From Priapulus caudatus (taxonomy: Eukaryota > Priapulida > Priapulimorpha > Priapulimorphida > Priapulidae), in the NCBI RefSeq assembly GCF_000485595.1, contig NW_014577612.1, positions 41,723 to 71,317 on the forward strand: DNA of 29,595 bases, given 5' to 3'. Made by a program: the position numbers and the translations under genes. Below, piece after piece: positions 9,901 to 17,865 of the stretch. Below the pieces are notes generated by a model, which was not told the origin of the DNA, did no database searches, and saw only the letters and a program-made list of their open reading frames with translations. The first letter of the stretch is position 1; the number at the start of each line of letters is the position of its first letter.

Positions 9901-10537
9901 TATCTCCTCTCATTACTCTATACCAATGTTCTAGCAGGCAATGGTTACATGACTAATTGACTTACTACTGGATTGCTCGTGCATACTCCTCATCAGACTG
10001 CATCAGCTTCTCACTATCACAGCTATCCAACCTTCCTCCGCATCCCAGCTGCTCTTCGTGACTGCACTCATCTCTATCCGACCATTCAAGCACACCATCG
10101 ACGCCGTCCAACGCGCGATGACGCGAGGACGAGGCAGGAGCCGAGCGGTCGGGGTTATCGGACGACGATTCTCCGTCCTCGCCGCATCTCGCAGTCAGCT
10201 TCACTCGCCTGAAGCTCTGCAGGTACTCGACTATGTCCTGCTTCCCGCTGACGGTTTCCGCCGACGATCGCGCGTCGTCGGCATCTTCGCCGGCGGGAAC
10301 GGAATCGTCGTCGATCTTGAGCGGACACAGCGAATCGGACGACGGCGTGGACTGCGGCGCTTCGCCGGCGCCATCTGACGTCGGAATTTTCGCTCTCGGC
10401 TCGTGGCTCTCTCTCGTCCGCGCCGCGTTCTTCGACGCCGTCTTGGTCCGTCGCAGTCTCGCGTGTCGCGTTGTTCGCTTGTCGCGCGGTTCCTTGAACT
10501 CGTCGCTCTCCCTTCTCTCCGTCGATCCGCACGACAT
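780..10537 (-). CDS. SLX4: SLX4 structure-specific endonuclease scaffold (12 exons, 3' end outside window)
   Basis: SLX4 (BTBD12/FANCP family) is the nuclear scaffold that binds XPF-ERCC1, MUS81-EME1 and SLX1 for crosslink repair and Holliday-junction resolution. Coding exons, all GT-AG with matching phases: 10537-9966, 9707-9585, 8729-8630, 8160-7812, 7637-7525, 6960-6835, 6501-6313, 6074-5934, 5457-5278, 4910-4771, 3851-1304, 905-780. They total 4707 nt, or 1569 codons; human SLX4 is 1834 residues. The order of two UBZ4 fingers, the XPF-binding region, BTB, a long disordered region and the motif before SAP matches the family. The SAP and C-terminal SLX1-binding domains are absent because the window ends. 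The start is the ATG at 10537; the frame is open further upstream to a GTG but has no earlier ATG that I saw. Identity is recognised from remembered family motifs, and exon edges come from splice consensus and phase. Confidence 0.93.
906..1303 (-). other. SLX4 intron 11
   Basis: Intron between the giant exon and exon 12. I see nothing distinctive in it apart from AT-rich sequence. Confidence 0.7.
1304..3851 (-). CDS. SLX4: SLX4 exon 11, giant Ser-Pro repeat exon
   Basis: One 2548-nt exon (849 codons). The acceptor gaag|GTACGG joins in phase to exon 10 (AG+G) and the donor is GAG|GTAAGG. It opens with the last BTB helix, then nine Asp and LYADLFQFT, which resembles the conserved acidic EIYEFAATQ motif of SLX4. 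Next come about five clear 20-residue repeats plus diverged ones, then a shorter PFE/SP repeat series, then PIDLTDS (a likely SUMO-interacting motif; human has SIDLTQS), a KRKAR basic patch, and Glu runs of 11 and 6. By eye there are about 50 Ser-Pro or Thr-Pro sites. GC-rich repeats leave long open frames on the opposite strand, which I consider shadows. Confidence 0.9.
2030..2416 (-). repeat. Short PFE/SP coding repeat series in SLX4
   Basis: Follows the 20-residue array. Imperfect 33-36-bp units encode variants of SPSPFExAMS and SPPPFEPAP, ending near TSPPPLTSHD. Purine-rich units reading aaggagagggcgac-like on the plus strand make the repetition visible. It is unlike the first array in unit length and sequence. 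Confidence 0.8.
2600..3545 (-). repeat. 60-bp (20-residue) coding repeat array in SLX4
   Basis: Consecutive 60-bp units start on the plus strand at about 3231, 3291, 3351, 3411 and 3471, each with a similar CTCACAGAT-like junction. The encoded unit is close to NRSVSPHTSDGPLPSPDAGQ. More diverged units with SVSPxTS and LPSPD or LLSPD extend down to about 2600. The unit always keeps two Ser-Pro steps about ten residues apart. Confidence 0.9.
3852..4770 (-). other. SLX4 intron 10 with GACTCG repeats
   Basis: Two GACTCG-type hexamer tracts, at about 3940-3985 and 4319-4380. The second includes two copies of GGGGGGTGCGGACTCG. The rest is AT-rich with no coding signal. Confidence 0.75.
4771..5457 (-). 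CDS. SLX4: SLX4 exons 9-10, BTB/POZ domain
   Basis: Exons 5457-5278 and 4910-4771; the last BTB helix is completed at the start of exon 11 (RYGLQSLADAC). The BTB domain runs from about residue 595 to 692. Hallmarks are SDVTVQSE, IPAHKFVFAMRS, VLKFLYSG and the C-terminal helix starting VLEIANRYGL. In human SLX4 this domain mediates dimerisation and supports nuclease recruitment. The segment between AHKFV and the next strand is roughly 10-20 residues shorter than in vertebrates. Either the domain is really shorter here or a small exon in 4911-5277 was missed; I looked and found none. Confidence 0.9.
4911..5277 (-). other. SLX4 intron 9
   Basis: Searched for a missing BTB exon and found none. 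AT-rich in the left half, nothing else. Confidence 0.6.
5458..5933 (-). other. SLX4 intron 8 with AT-rich tract
   Basis: ATATAT/TAAATA-rich low-complexity sequence at about 5600-5740. No other feature. Confidence 0.7.
5934..7637 (-). CDS. SLX4: SLX4 exons 5-8, XPF-binding (MLR) region
   Basis: Exons 7637-7525, 6960-6835, 6501-6313 and 6074-5934. Exon 5 reads ILDQRVKVLVSQ, comparable to IEDRVALLLSEE in human SLX4. Exon 7 reads RDQYYVPCLIPPI, comparable to the human MEDFYTARLVPPL motif in the MLR (MUS312-MEI9 interaction-like region) that holds XPF-ERCC1. Exon 8 has a helix like AAELLANLASQ, comparable to the LQDLVDLARE helix before the BTB domain. These matches are from memory of the human protein and are short, but they occur in the right order. 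Exons 6, 7 and 8 are all phase 0 at both ends. Confidence 0.85.
6502..6834 (-). other. SLX4 intron 6
   Basis: No recognisable element or coding signal. Confidence 0.6.
7119..7265. repeat. 21-bp tandem repeat in SLX4 intron 5
   Basis: Three near-identical units of AAATTCAAGGACATTTTCATG start at 7119, 7140 and 7161, followed by diverged AAATTCAAGGACTTTTCAAG units up to about 7265. The rest of the intron (6961-7524) shows nothing. Confidence 0.9.
7812..9707 (-). CDS. SLX4: SLX4 exons 2-4, tandem UBZ4 zinc fingers
   Basis: Exons 9707-9585, 8729-8630 and 8160-7812. Finger 1 has CQIC at residues 211-214, then H229 and C233. Finger 2 has CPLC at 254-257, then H270 and C274. All eight zinc ligands are intact. 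In the family, UBZ4 fingers bind ubiquitin chains and recruit SLX4 to crosslink sites. An intron splits each finger at the same kind of place, just before the last ligand in finger 1 and between the CxxC and H in finger 2. Exon 4 continues with a Lys/Ala-rich stretch, a segment reading MALSVSLMEQ that resembles the LLVAMALS motif of human SLX4, and a run of five Gln. Confidence 0.93.
8267..8329. repeat. Hairpin element (family TCAGGRGT), SLX4 intron 3
   Basis: Two 24-bp arms, 8267-8290 and 8306-8329, pair with one mismatch around a 15-nt loop. The arm begins ATCAGGGGTTAATAATGAC. The sides are degenerate 5-bp TCATA/TCACG-type repeats (about 8173-8262 and 8330-8345). Other members lie at 14859, 16569, 17749 and 23201. 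Confidence 0.8.
8913..9402. mobile_element. Non-autonomous hAT-like DNA transposon, 490 bp, in SLX4 intron 2
   Basis: Perfect 13-bp terminal inverted repeats: CAGGGTTCTCCCC at 8913-8925 and its complement at 9390-9402. Both ends are flanked by ACAAT (8908-8912 and 9403-9407), a 5-bp target-site duplication. Inside is a second perfect 19-bp inverted repeat (9094-9112 with 9260-9278), several copies of cgccccgttt, and a C-rich tract at about 9278-9376. No transposase is encoded. CAGGG ends are typical of hAT, but most hAT elements make 8-bp duplications, so the superfamily is tentative. Confidence 0.85.
9708..9965 (-). repeat. (TC)n-rich low-complexity in SLX4 intron 1
   Basis: Plus-strand TC/CCTCCC tract at about 9763-9905. 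It is purine-rich in the SLX4 transcript. The intron otherwise holds nothing. Confidence 0.85.
9966..10537 (-). CDS. SLX4: SLX4 coding exon 1, disordered N-terminus
   Basis: Encodes residues 1-190 plus two bases of codon 191. It starts MSCGSTERRES and is rich in Arg, Lys, Ser, Asp and Glu, with no fold that I recognise. Near its end it reads MQSDEEYARAIQ, which resembles the short helical segment before the first UBZ4 finger in vertebrate SLX4. The donor is TA|GTAAGT at 9966/9965. An in-frame TAG would follow if a later cut were used, so this donor is well supported. The exon has higher GC than the introns around it. Confidence 0.85.
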
Positions 10538-10783
10538 CGTGAACCATCCGGCGGCGGCCGCCCCGGGTCTCCACTCTCCAACGTTCCGATTTCCGAAAAT
10601 CAAACGCGAATGTTGCAGCACATCGGTAACACTATGTTTACTACTCTCTAAAATCTAGTCAACTTTTAGATTTAGTACGGCATTGCGCGCATTACGAATA
10701 ATGCGGCCCGCGGTGAAAAAAACACTGGGTTCTCAAGTATTTAACGCTGGCGAAGCCTCTCAGGAATGTCGAGACGTCGGATG
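10538..10783 (-). promoter_or_regulatory. 246-bp spacer upstream of SLX4
   Basis: Lies between the stop of the small membrane-protein gene and the SLX4 ATG, both on the minus strand. It must hold the 3' end of the first gene and, unless transcripts are polycistronic, the SLX4 promoter. It contains a short perfect palindrome, CGCATTACGAATAATGCG, near 10687-10704. I saw no TATA box and no AATAAA on the transcribed strand. The promoter role is inference from position. Confidence 0.4.
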
Positions 10784-11366
10784 TTAAAAATTCCCTTCCC
10801 TGTGTTGGCCCTCTTCGCGCTTCACAAAGTCATCCTTCGACTTTTTCATCATGTCTATCGAGGCAATGAAACGTCCTCTTTCCCGCATGGCTTCCTCTTT
10901 CTCCTTATCAATGTTAAGAAAATCCATGAGTTTCTGGGGTCTTATTGCAAATCTGAAACACAATATATTTGAATGCGTTTATAATCACAACCAGATCGCA
11001 TAAACCTAAACACACGCATTTTCGATCGAGGTCCTTACATAATTATTTCCGTATTATAAGTCATTACTAATAAATTCACAGATCGGCGAAACCAATCTCA
11101 CTATTTCGCTTGCTTTCCCTTATTTTACGTCTTTTCAACCATAACCTTTTACGCAACCCTAGCAACGTGGGGGAAGCCTAGCAGTAGTAACGATATAGAA
11201 TTAGAAAAAGTAGAAGAGAAATAATGAGAACTTTCGATGTCAGGATATATATTTACCCCAGTGCAACAGCGAATGCAGCAGACACAGCAATAACGCCAAG
11301 AGCAAAAACATTACTGGCTCGGAACGTCGGGGTTCCTCTGGTCTGTCTTTTTCTTTGCGGATCCAT
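10784..11366 (-). CDS. Small single-pass membrane protein, 92 residues, two exons
   Basis: Exon 1 is 11366-11257 and exon 2 is 10952-10784. The donor GG|GTAAAT and acceptor tttcag|A join in phase to give one frame from ATG to TAA. The protein has a short basic N-terminus (MDPQRKRQTR), one hydrophobic helix at about residues 21-40 (FALGVIAVSAAFAVALGF), then a highly charged tail with RPQKLMDFLNIDKEKEE and RERGRFIASIDMMKK. An in-frame TAA lies upstream of the ATG; the ATG follows a possible acceptor (attgcag), so a 5' UTR exon may exist. I do not recognise the family. The layout resembles small organelle inner-membrane assembly factors, but that is only a resemblance. The phase match, clean splice sites and helix support a real gene. 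Confidence 0.72.
10953..11256 (-). other. Intron of the small membrane-protein gene
   Basis: A 304-bp intron with no recognisable element. Confidence 0.65.
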
Positions 11367-11944
11367 CTGCAATTAAACTATCTGCCAATGAGTTGTTGCA
11401 AGCTCGTTTGCAAGCGGCGCTGAGTACATATAGTATAGTGGTTGGTCATTCATTGTCTGTTTCTGCAGTGTCTTCTGCATCTGCATGTTTTGTCAACTTC
11501 GGCACTTGGGTCACGCAGGGGCCTGTGATGGCTATAGATTTAGTTATTTACTGAGATCATGAGATGGGTCCCCCAATTCACCTATAAACAATCAATTTGC
11601 GCGCAAAGCTCCTGGGCCTTTAACTTAAGTCCGTTTACGTGGTCACATTACATAACATTGATTGATACTTCTTCTACTTCTACTTCCACTTCTATACTGG
11701 ACAGTCCGTAAGGAATAAACGTCCAGGGAGTGCACGAAACTCCAGGTACGTTTGATGAAACGATTCGTGTTTGCAGGTAGCGTGCTGCATGGTAGACGAC
11801 TGGGCCCTAAAATAGTGTCAGATTATTACTATCGTTTTTCATAAGCTTAGCTAACTAATGACTAAATGATTCATTGCCATTGGAAGCAATTAATTTACTG
11901 TACCGTAACCAAACGTAGTTACGTATGCGCTATACTAGGGGTCT
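11367..11944. promoter_or_regulatory. Region upstream of the small membrane-protein gene
   Basis: Should hold the promoter and perhaps a 5' UTR exon of the gene starting at 11366. I see no clear TATA box or exon. The promoter role is inferred from position only. Confidence 0.35.
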
Positions 11945-14375
11945 TAGCTCCAAGAAACGGTAATTGCTACGGCGCTTAGAATTGTAGTATTGTTTACTAC
12001 CCCCCCCAAATATCGTCTCGAACAGCCTCGGTCGGCTAACTAGTGTGAGGGTAGCTGATAGGCTAACTAGTGGTCGGGGTAACTAGTGTAGTGAGTAGTG
12101 TACGCACTCATATACTATAAGTTATAACCCGCTGCTCCAAACCAGAATGAGACGGGATACTAGAGAAGCGTTGCCGAAAGGCACAGTTTCAATGCCGAAG
12201 CGCTGAACGCGCGATCTTCGCGCAGGTTCCGCGGCAAGGCGCACGCGACTGCGGGAACGGCTCCTAACGACAGTATGCCTCAGCGTGCGGGAGCGGTATG
12301 GATCCGTGCGCGTAAATAATTGGCGGGCGCACGGGATCTCATAGCTGCGCCAGCGAAGCAGTTCGCGCAATTTTTAGTGGGGACACAGAGGGTAGACATT
12401 TGGGACGTCAACAGTGTTCAGCTTGTTATAAAAACTGTAAACCGAGTAATCCTGTTCGTTAACCGCGCGAGCTGTGTCACTCCATGCGAATGACAGAAAG
12501 ACTGTCGAAATTCTGACACTCTCGCTGAACCTTCTGGCCCAGTAATGGAAACGGCTGTCAGCATCAGGAAACACTCTACCGGCTGCATTCGCGCCCTAGG
12601 CAATACGCTGCGGCAACGTTTTTTGCAACGTTCCCAATGGCGAGGCTCGTAACGGCATTCGAAAGCAGTGCGCCGGCCTGCCCGCCGCTATAGCTCTATA
12701 GACTTCGCCAGCTTCCGTCGCACCTCTCGCTTAGCTTAGTCACTCAATGGCTAATTCGAGGTGAGAGCGAGTCGTAGTCTATATATACATATAGCCTTTG
12801 CACCTCGCGCAACCTTCTTGAAAGAGAGTAGGTCCCCATACTAGAGAACATTAACAATTTTCGAAGATAAATATATTTCGTCATTTAGTTAAGGCAGTTA
12901 TATTTATTTGAAACGGCCTTTTGCAAGTGTGCCTGTGTCTAGTATAGCCTAGGGCTATTCCAAGCCCTAGCAAAGAGGCGTTTCTGTGCTAGTCGCCGAC
13001 GTAGTCTAGGTAGTACTAGTGGTCTCAAGGATAGAGAACATGGCTCCCAACATATAGTGGGCCCCAATCGTATGGCATATGGGCACATAAAACAATGTGA
13101 TTTACATCAAATAATATAATATTATATCAATATAGATAGGTTAGGGTTATCTGGGTTAGGCGTTCTGTCCGATCTATTAGTAAGTTTACAGTACTCTGTT
13201 CATGTAGGTATCTTAGTAGTAATTCTTATTGTAAACATGTACTTCACTTCAACCGGTGCCGGTGCGTATGTGGTTTGCCGTTTTTGCATATATTCCATCG
13301 TACCAGGCCACTGGCAGCAACAATCCAGAGAGACACTGGTTATTACATTCCACACGCTACGGCTCACGCAATCACTTGTTATTACTACAAGTAACATGTT
13401 ACAATACATGACTACTAAGTACTACTACCTAGTACTAAGTAGTAGTACTACGTAATAGTTACACAAACTTTAACTATAGCTTACAAGCACGTACTAGTAA
13501 CTAGTAGCTGATGAACTACCAGGACGGCTACCCTGCCGCTGCTGTACGCCTACTGCTCTGCTATATATATACCCATCTCCTTGAAGTCTGAACGTCAGTG
13601 GATGCGAAACATGCACAGCATCGGGGGTATATAACAGACGCCTGCCAGCACATACATCAGTGTAAAGAACCATAAATCAGTTCACGGTCTGTTCGTGCTC
13701 ACACAAAGACCGCGGTACGGATCGTTCATTCGGCGCGTCTCTCAAGTCTCTTTCGCGTACATCTGGCCTAAAGTTAGTGGAGCGTCGTCGAAACTCTGCA
13801 CCGCGGGGCAGCTCTAGTAGCATTCAGTGTAATACAAATTCGCATAAAAGTCAGGTCAGGTCTGCCGTGCTCACGAGACTGGTACGGACGTTCATCATCA
13901 CCTCTTCGGTGCAAGTGCTCTTTTCGCTAGCACTAAAGCTTAGTGGAGGTGTCAAACTCTCGCACCGGCGGTGGCAGTCTACCAAGAAAATTCTTTGGGC
14001 AAAATCCCTCGCACCGAGAGAGCTGCTCGTCCACGCCATCTATCGGCCGCGATATCTACGAGAATCAAGTGTCAGGGCGTGCTAATTAAGATAAATTAGA
14101 AACAACTCGCTTTTCTAGAAAAATACAAGCTAACGCAGCAACGAAAACAAGTAGCAATAACGACCCATATGGATTTATTCTCGGCCCTACGTCTCCACAG
14201 TCCGAAAGGCTTCTGCAATCACCAAGAACTGCTCAATTGACCGATTACAGGGCACATTTGATATAACCGCGTGACATATGGTTTCTGAAATATAGACAGC
14301 GAGTATCTCATATATGGCGCCACATGGGTGGTCGCGTTCCTCTGCTTCGCGCGTATATCCGGCCTGCTAGACTGT
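11945..14375. mobile_element. Long member of a dispersed repeat family, with internal foldbacks
   Basis: The left end (TAGCTCCAAGAAACGGTAATT) and right end (GCTTCGCGCGTATATCCGGC) match the two ends of the short element at 28229-28556. About 2.1 kb between (roughly 12050-14165) is absent from the short copy. The insert holds the foldback at 12699-12781, a hairpin with 11-bp arms at 13418-13449, and a diverged direct repeat of about 172 bp (from 13695 and from 13867). I found no coding sequence inside. It may be a longer DNA transposon or nested insertions. Confidence 0.5.
12699..12781. repeat. Foldback element (family TAGACT...CACCTCTCG)
   Basis: Arms TAGACT-CG-CACCTCTCG (from 12699) and TCGAGGTGAGAGCGAG...AGTCTA (to 12781) pair imperfectly. 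The centre, CTTAGCTTAGTCACTCAATGG, resembles the centre of the element at 20715-20789. Confidence 0.6.
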
Positions 14376-14382
14376 CCAGCCC

Positions 14383-15450
14383 CAAGCCATCCCGCAAGTG
14401 CTCTTTCCCGGACACCAGCACTTGGCGGTTGGTAGAGTATGACAGTAGGCTTAGTCTTACAGTTGCTGTACCTGTTTAATTGTGATCTTTTTCAATGTAA
14501 GAACAGCGAAATGTAAGGAAAAGTATGAATATTCAAGAATAACTCCCAATACTTTGGTTCTGAACTGCAATCTGAACAGGACCTCAAATCCACTTTGCCT
14601 CCTCAAACTATTTGCCTTCATATCACGGCGCTCCTCGCCATCTATCGGTTCCACAAAACTAGTTCGTTCTCCTCACGTGTGCTTAAGCGTTGCATTGGCA
14701 GGCAAGACTGTTGCCAGCCTATACTGACTCGCGCATTCAATTCAATACACCACATACGCATATATGTATATAAGAGATTAATAAAAATATTATATGTATT
14801 CATGCACATAAGATTTATTCATCAAAAATTTTAAATTGCAAATTCAACATTACATCATATCCGGAGTAGCTAATAGGGAATTATTCCTACACAATTAACT
14901 ACTCCTGATTATATGTTACTACTCATACATCTCCACTGCAAGTACTTCTCGACAAATCAAAATCAGGCAAATGGCAGATAAAAACTATAAATGCACTCAT
15001 GATTTTCTATCACTTATTATAAAATATACTAATTATTTCTGATGTTCCAGAGAAAATATTCACTGTTGCTCTTGACTTAGTGGCCTCTTCGACAGTGTGA
15101 TAATTATTCATTTTTATTTGATAAAGAAAGAGAATTTAGTATAATTTTCATGACACGTCCTTTAGCATATGTTCTATGTATCTACCAAATTGCTAGCAGT
15201 AACAAAGCAGCAGAGCGTGACACTATTCCTCAAGCTCTGCCCTTGTCGAATTCCGAAGAACACTGGCATAGAGAGCGATGCTTTATCGATAACCTTATCG
15301 GAATCACAATGGTACTGCTTGGGCATGCAGTAGGATTCTCGTACAAGATGGAATTTGTTCCTAACACAAACCATTAATATGAAAATTATATCTGATAACG
15401 GCATAAGTCCAGGGTGAGTATCGACAAGATTCACGGTCACTTTTCGTTTT
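14383..15450. repeat. Left copy of a noisy duplicated block
   Basis: Aligns along its length to about 16165-17125 across the gap, with many one- to few-base indels. The 134-bp block at about 12015-12150 aligns to the start of the right copy (about 16035-16165). No gene is visible in it. Confidence 0.85.
14859..14909. repeat. Hairpin element (family TCAGGRGT), left copy of duplicated region
   Basis: Imperfect arms ATCCGGAGTAGCTAAT and ATTAACTACTCCTGAT. It corresponds to the perfect hairpin at 16569-16615 in the second copy of this region. Confidence 0.6.
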
Positions 15451-15485
15451 CACTTAGCAAGTCACGCTGATTATAATAAGCACAT

Positions 15486-15790
15486 CATCTCTCGTCTCTC
15501 TCGCTCTCTCTCTCCTCTCTCCCTCTCTCTCTCTCTCTCTCCTCTCGTCTCTGCTCCGTCTTCTCTCTCTCGTCTCTTCTCTCTCCTCGGTCTCCTTTTG
15601 GCTCTCAGCGTGGCGTGCTCTCTTCGGTGTTCTTTTTACTCTCGTCTCGGTTGCGGCTGCGGCGCTTTCGGTCCTGCGTCTCCTGCCGGCCCCAGCCTGC
15701 CGGGCCCGCTCGGCGCCCGGCCCTGCCTGTCGTGTGTGAGAAAGCAGAGAGTGGGAGGAGCGAGAGCACGAGAGAGAGAGCAGAGAGCGA
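15486..15790. repeat. (TC)n and (AG)n low-complexity block next to the N gap
   Basis: TCTC-rich from about 15486 to 15600, then GC-rich, then GAGAGA-rich from about 15745 to 15800. Such tracts often break assemblies and may explain the gap at 15984. Confidence 0.8.
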
Positions 15791-15983
15791 GAGAGGAGAA
15801 CGTAGAGGGATCCTCGAGATCGACATCTTGTCACCTCGAGAGAGTCCATTCGACTTGCATACTCTCTGTAACCTCTTCAGGCACCTGGTTGCTCCGGCCG
15901 CGGGCCGGCCTCTCTAGGGTGTCTCTTTACTTCTCGTCGTTCTAAGTCTGTCTCTTCCTTCTCCTCTCCTGTGTTGCCGTCTA

Positions 15984-16008
15984 NNNNNNNNNNNNNNNNN
16001 NNNNNNNN
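15984..16008. other. Assembly gap, 25 N
   Basis: Exactly 25 unknown bases, so the true distance is unknown. The sequences on the two sides overlap in content (see the repeated blocks next to it), so the join may be wrong. Confidence 0.99.
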
Positions 16009-16030
16009 TAGAATACGGATGTATAGCCAA

Positions 16031-17125
16031 TCCGTCGAACAGCCTGGTCGGGCTAACTAGTGGTAGGGTAGTGGTAGGGCTAACTAGTGGTCGGGGTAAC
16101 TAGTGTAGTGAGTAGTGTACGATCTATAAGTTATAACTATAAGTATAACCCGCTGCTACCAACCAGCAAGCCATCCGCAAGTGCTCTTCCCGGACACCCA
16201 GCACTGCCGGTTGTAGAGTATACAGTAGCTTAGTTCTTACAGTTGCTTACTTGTTTAATTTGTAATTTTCAATGTAAGAATAGTAGAATGTAAGAAAAGT
16301 ATGAATATTCAGAATAACTCCAAGTTTGGTCTGAACTGCAATCTTGAACAGACCTCAAACTATTTGCTATAACGCCGCCATCTATCGGCCACAAAACTAG
16401 TTCGTTCACCTTAGCTTGCATTGCAGCAAGACTTGATTGCAGCATATACTACTCATTCAATCAATACTAGCCACATACGCATATATATACGAGATTAATA
16501 AAAATATTATATGTACAGCACATAAATTTATTCTATCAAATTTTAAATTGAATTCAACATTACATCATATCAGGAGTAGATAATAGGGAATTATTCCCTA
16601 TTATCTACTCCTGATTATATTTACTATCATACAACACTGTTTAGTTGAAGCAATATCTCGAAATCAAAAGCAATGGCAATAAAAACTATAAATGCACTCA
16701 TGATTTCTATGATTATTATAAATATACTAATTATTTCTGATGTTGCCAGAGAAATATTCATGTTGCTCTTTGACTTAGTGGCTCTCGACAGTGTATATTA
16801 TTATTTTATTTATAAAGAAAGAATTTATTATTAATTTTCAGACACTCCTTTAGATATGTTCTATGTATCTACCAAATGCTACAGTAAAAAAACAGAGAGC
16901 GTGACATATCTAACTCTCCTTGTCAATTCCAAGAACACTGGCATAGAGCACATGCTTATCGATAACCTTTAGGCAATACAACTGGTACTGCTTGGGCACG
17001 CAGTAGGATCTCGTATCAAGATGGCAATTTGTTCCAACAAAACCATAATATAAAATTATATCTGATAACGGCATAATCCATGAGTATCGAAAGATTCCCT
17101 TCAACTTTTTCGTTTTCAACTTACA
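16031..17125. repeat. Right copy of a noisy duplicated block
   Basis: Matches 12015-12150 and then jumps directly to 14383-15450, skipping the 2.2 kb between. Differences are mainly missing single bases and shortened homopolymers, as in uncorrected long reads. No gene is visible in it. Confidence 0.85.
16569..16615. repeat. Perfect 21-bp hairpin element (family TCAGGRGT)
   Basis: Arms 16569-16589 and 16595-16615 are perfectly complementary (ATCAGGAGTAGATAATAGG...) with a 5-nt loop. Such a perfect arm suggests either a recent element or gene-conversion-like repair. It is in the copy right of the N gap. Confidence 0.8.
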
Positions 17126-17596
17126 AGTAGTAACATATAAGCACACCGTTTACTTAGGCTGTGCCTCCGGACATGGTTGGTATTACACGATGCTTGCGCT
17201 GAGAGGGTCTATGTCCCCCAGGGTACTGCCGGAACGTACCCTGGGTACGGTCCGGTATACCGGAATGTACCCTGGTACCAGAGCATATCAATCAACGTGA
17301 TTTATATATGCTCTGGTGGTACTATCTAAAATGCACAAAACACGTACTATATACAGAAGGTCCGTGACGCTTCATAACACGACGCCCCCGCTCAGAACAA
17401 AATATAGGCAATTCATTACAGTTAATTCATATTACTGTACACTCAGAGCTATATCCACCTGATAATAACTATACATCATGCTCATAGAGATAACGAACGC
17501 AAAAAGTAGCCTCACCGTATATACAGACAAGAAAACATGGCAGGTATTACCTCTGCAAAGCACGACAGCACTCGGCAAGCTTGACAATCAATCACA

Positions 17597-17637
<41 letters not shown>

Positions 17638-17865
17638 CAATAGGAATGCAACCATTTTAACTCCCAAATGCAGGTGTAACCACACAGACAAGTGTTTTTT
17701 AACGACGAGCACACATTGCCAAATGGATTTTTTCCACGGCTACGCATGATATCTGGAGTGAATAATAAAGAGAGCCATAATATATAGAGTCTCTATATTA
17801 TACATTCCTCATTGAGGCTGTCATGGTTTTGAAGATAGCAGCAGTGTCCGCCCCCGCGACTGACA
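17126..17865. other. Intergenic DNA downstream of TBCK
   Basis: Holds an inverted repeat (GTACCAGAGCATAT at 17275-17288 with 17306-17322) next to several GGTACCCTGG-like motifs, a (TCAA)n microsatellite at about 17590-17637, and the degenerate hairpin at 17749. No AATAAA on the minus strand was seen near the TBCK stop. Confidence 0.6.
17749..17815. repeat. Degenerate hairpin element (family TCAGGRGT), just 3' of TBCK
   Basis: Begins ATCTGGAGTGAATAATAA and ends TATACATTCCTCATTGA; the outer arms pair imperfectly. An inner hairpin of AATATATAGAG and CTCTATATT lies in the centre. It sits about 50 bp downstream of the TBCK stop codon on the transcribed strand, so it may lie in the 3' UTR. Confidence 0.4.

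Noticed and set aside
17588-17637. Regularly spaced repeats as a CRISPR-like array
   Set aside because: It is a (TCAA)n microsatellite in an animal genome; no spacer structure.
11367-17865. Hidden protein-coding gene, tRNA or rRNA in the intergenic block
   Set aside because: No tRNA cloverleaf with A and B boxes, no rRNA, and no frame with splice support or known domain was found.
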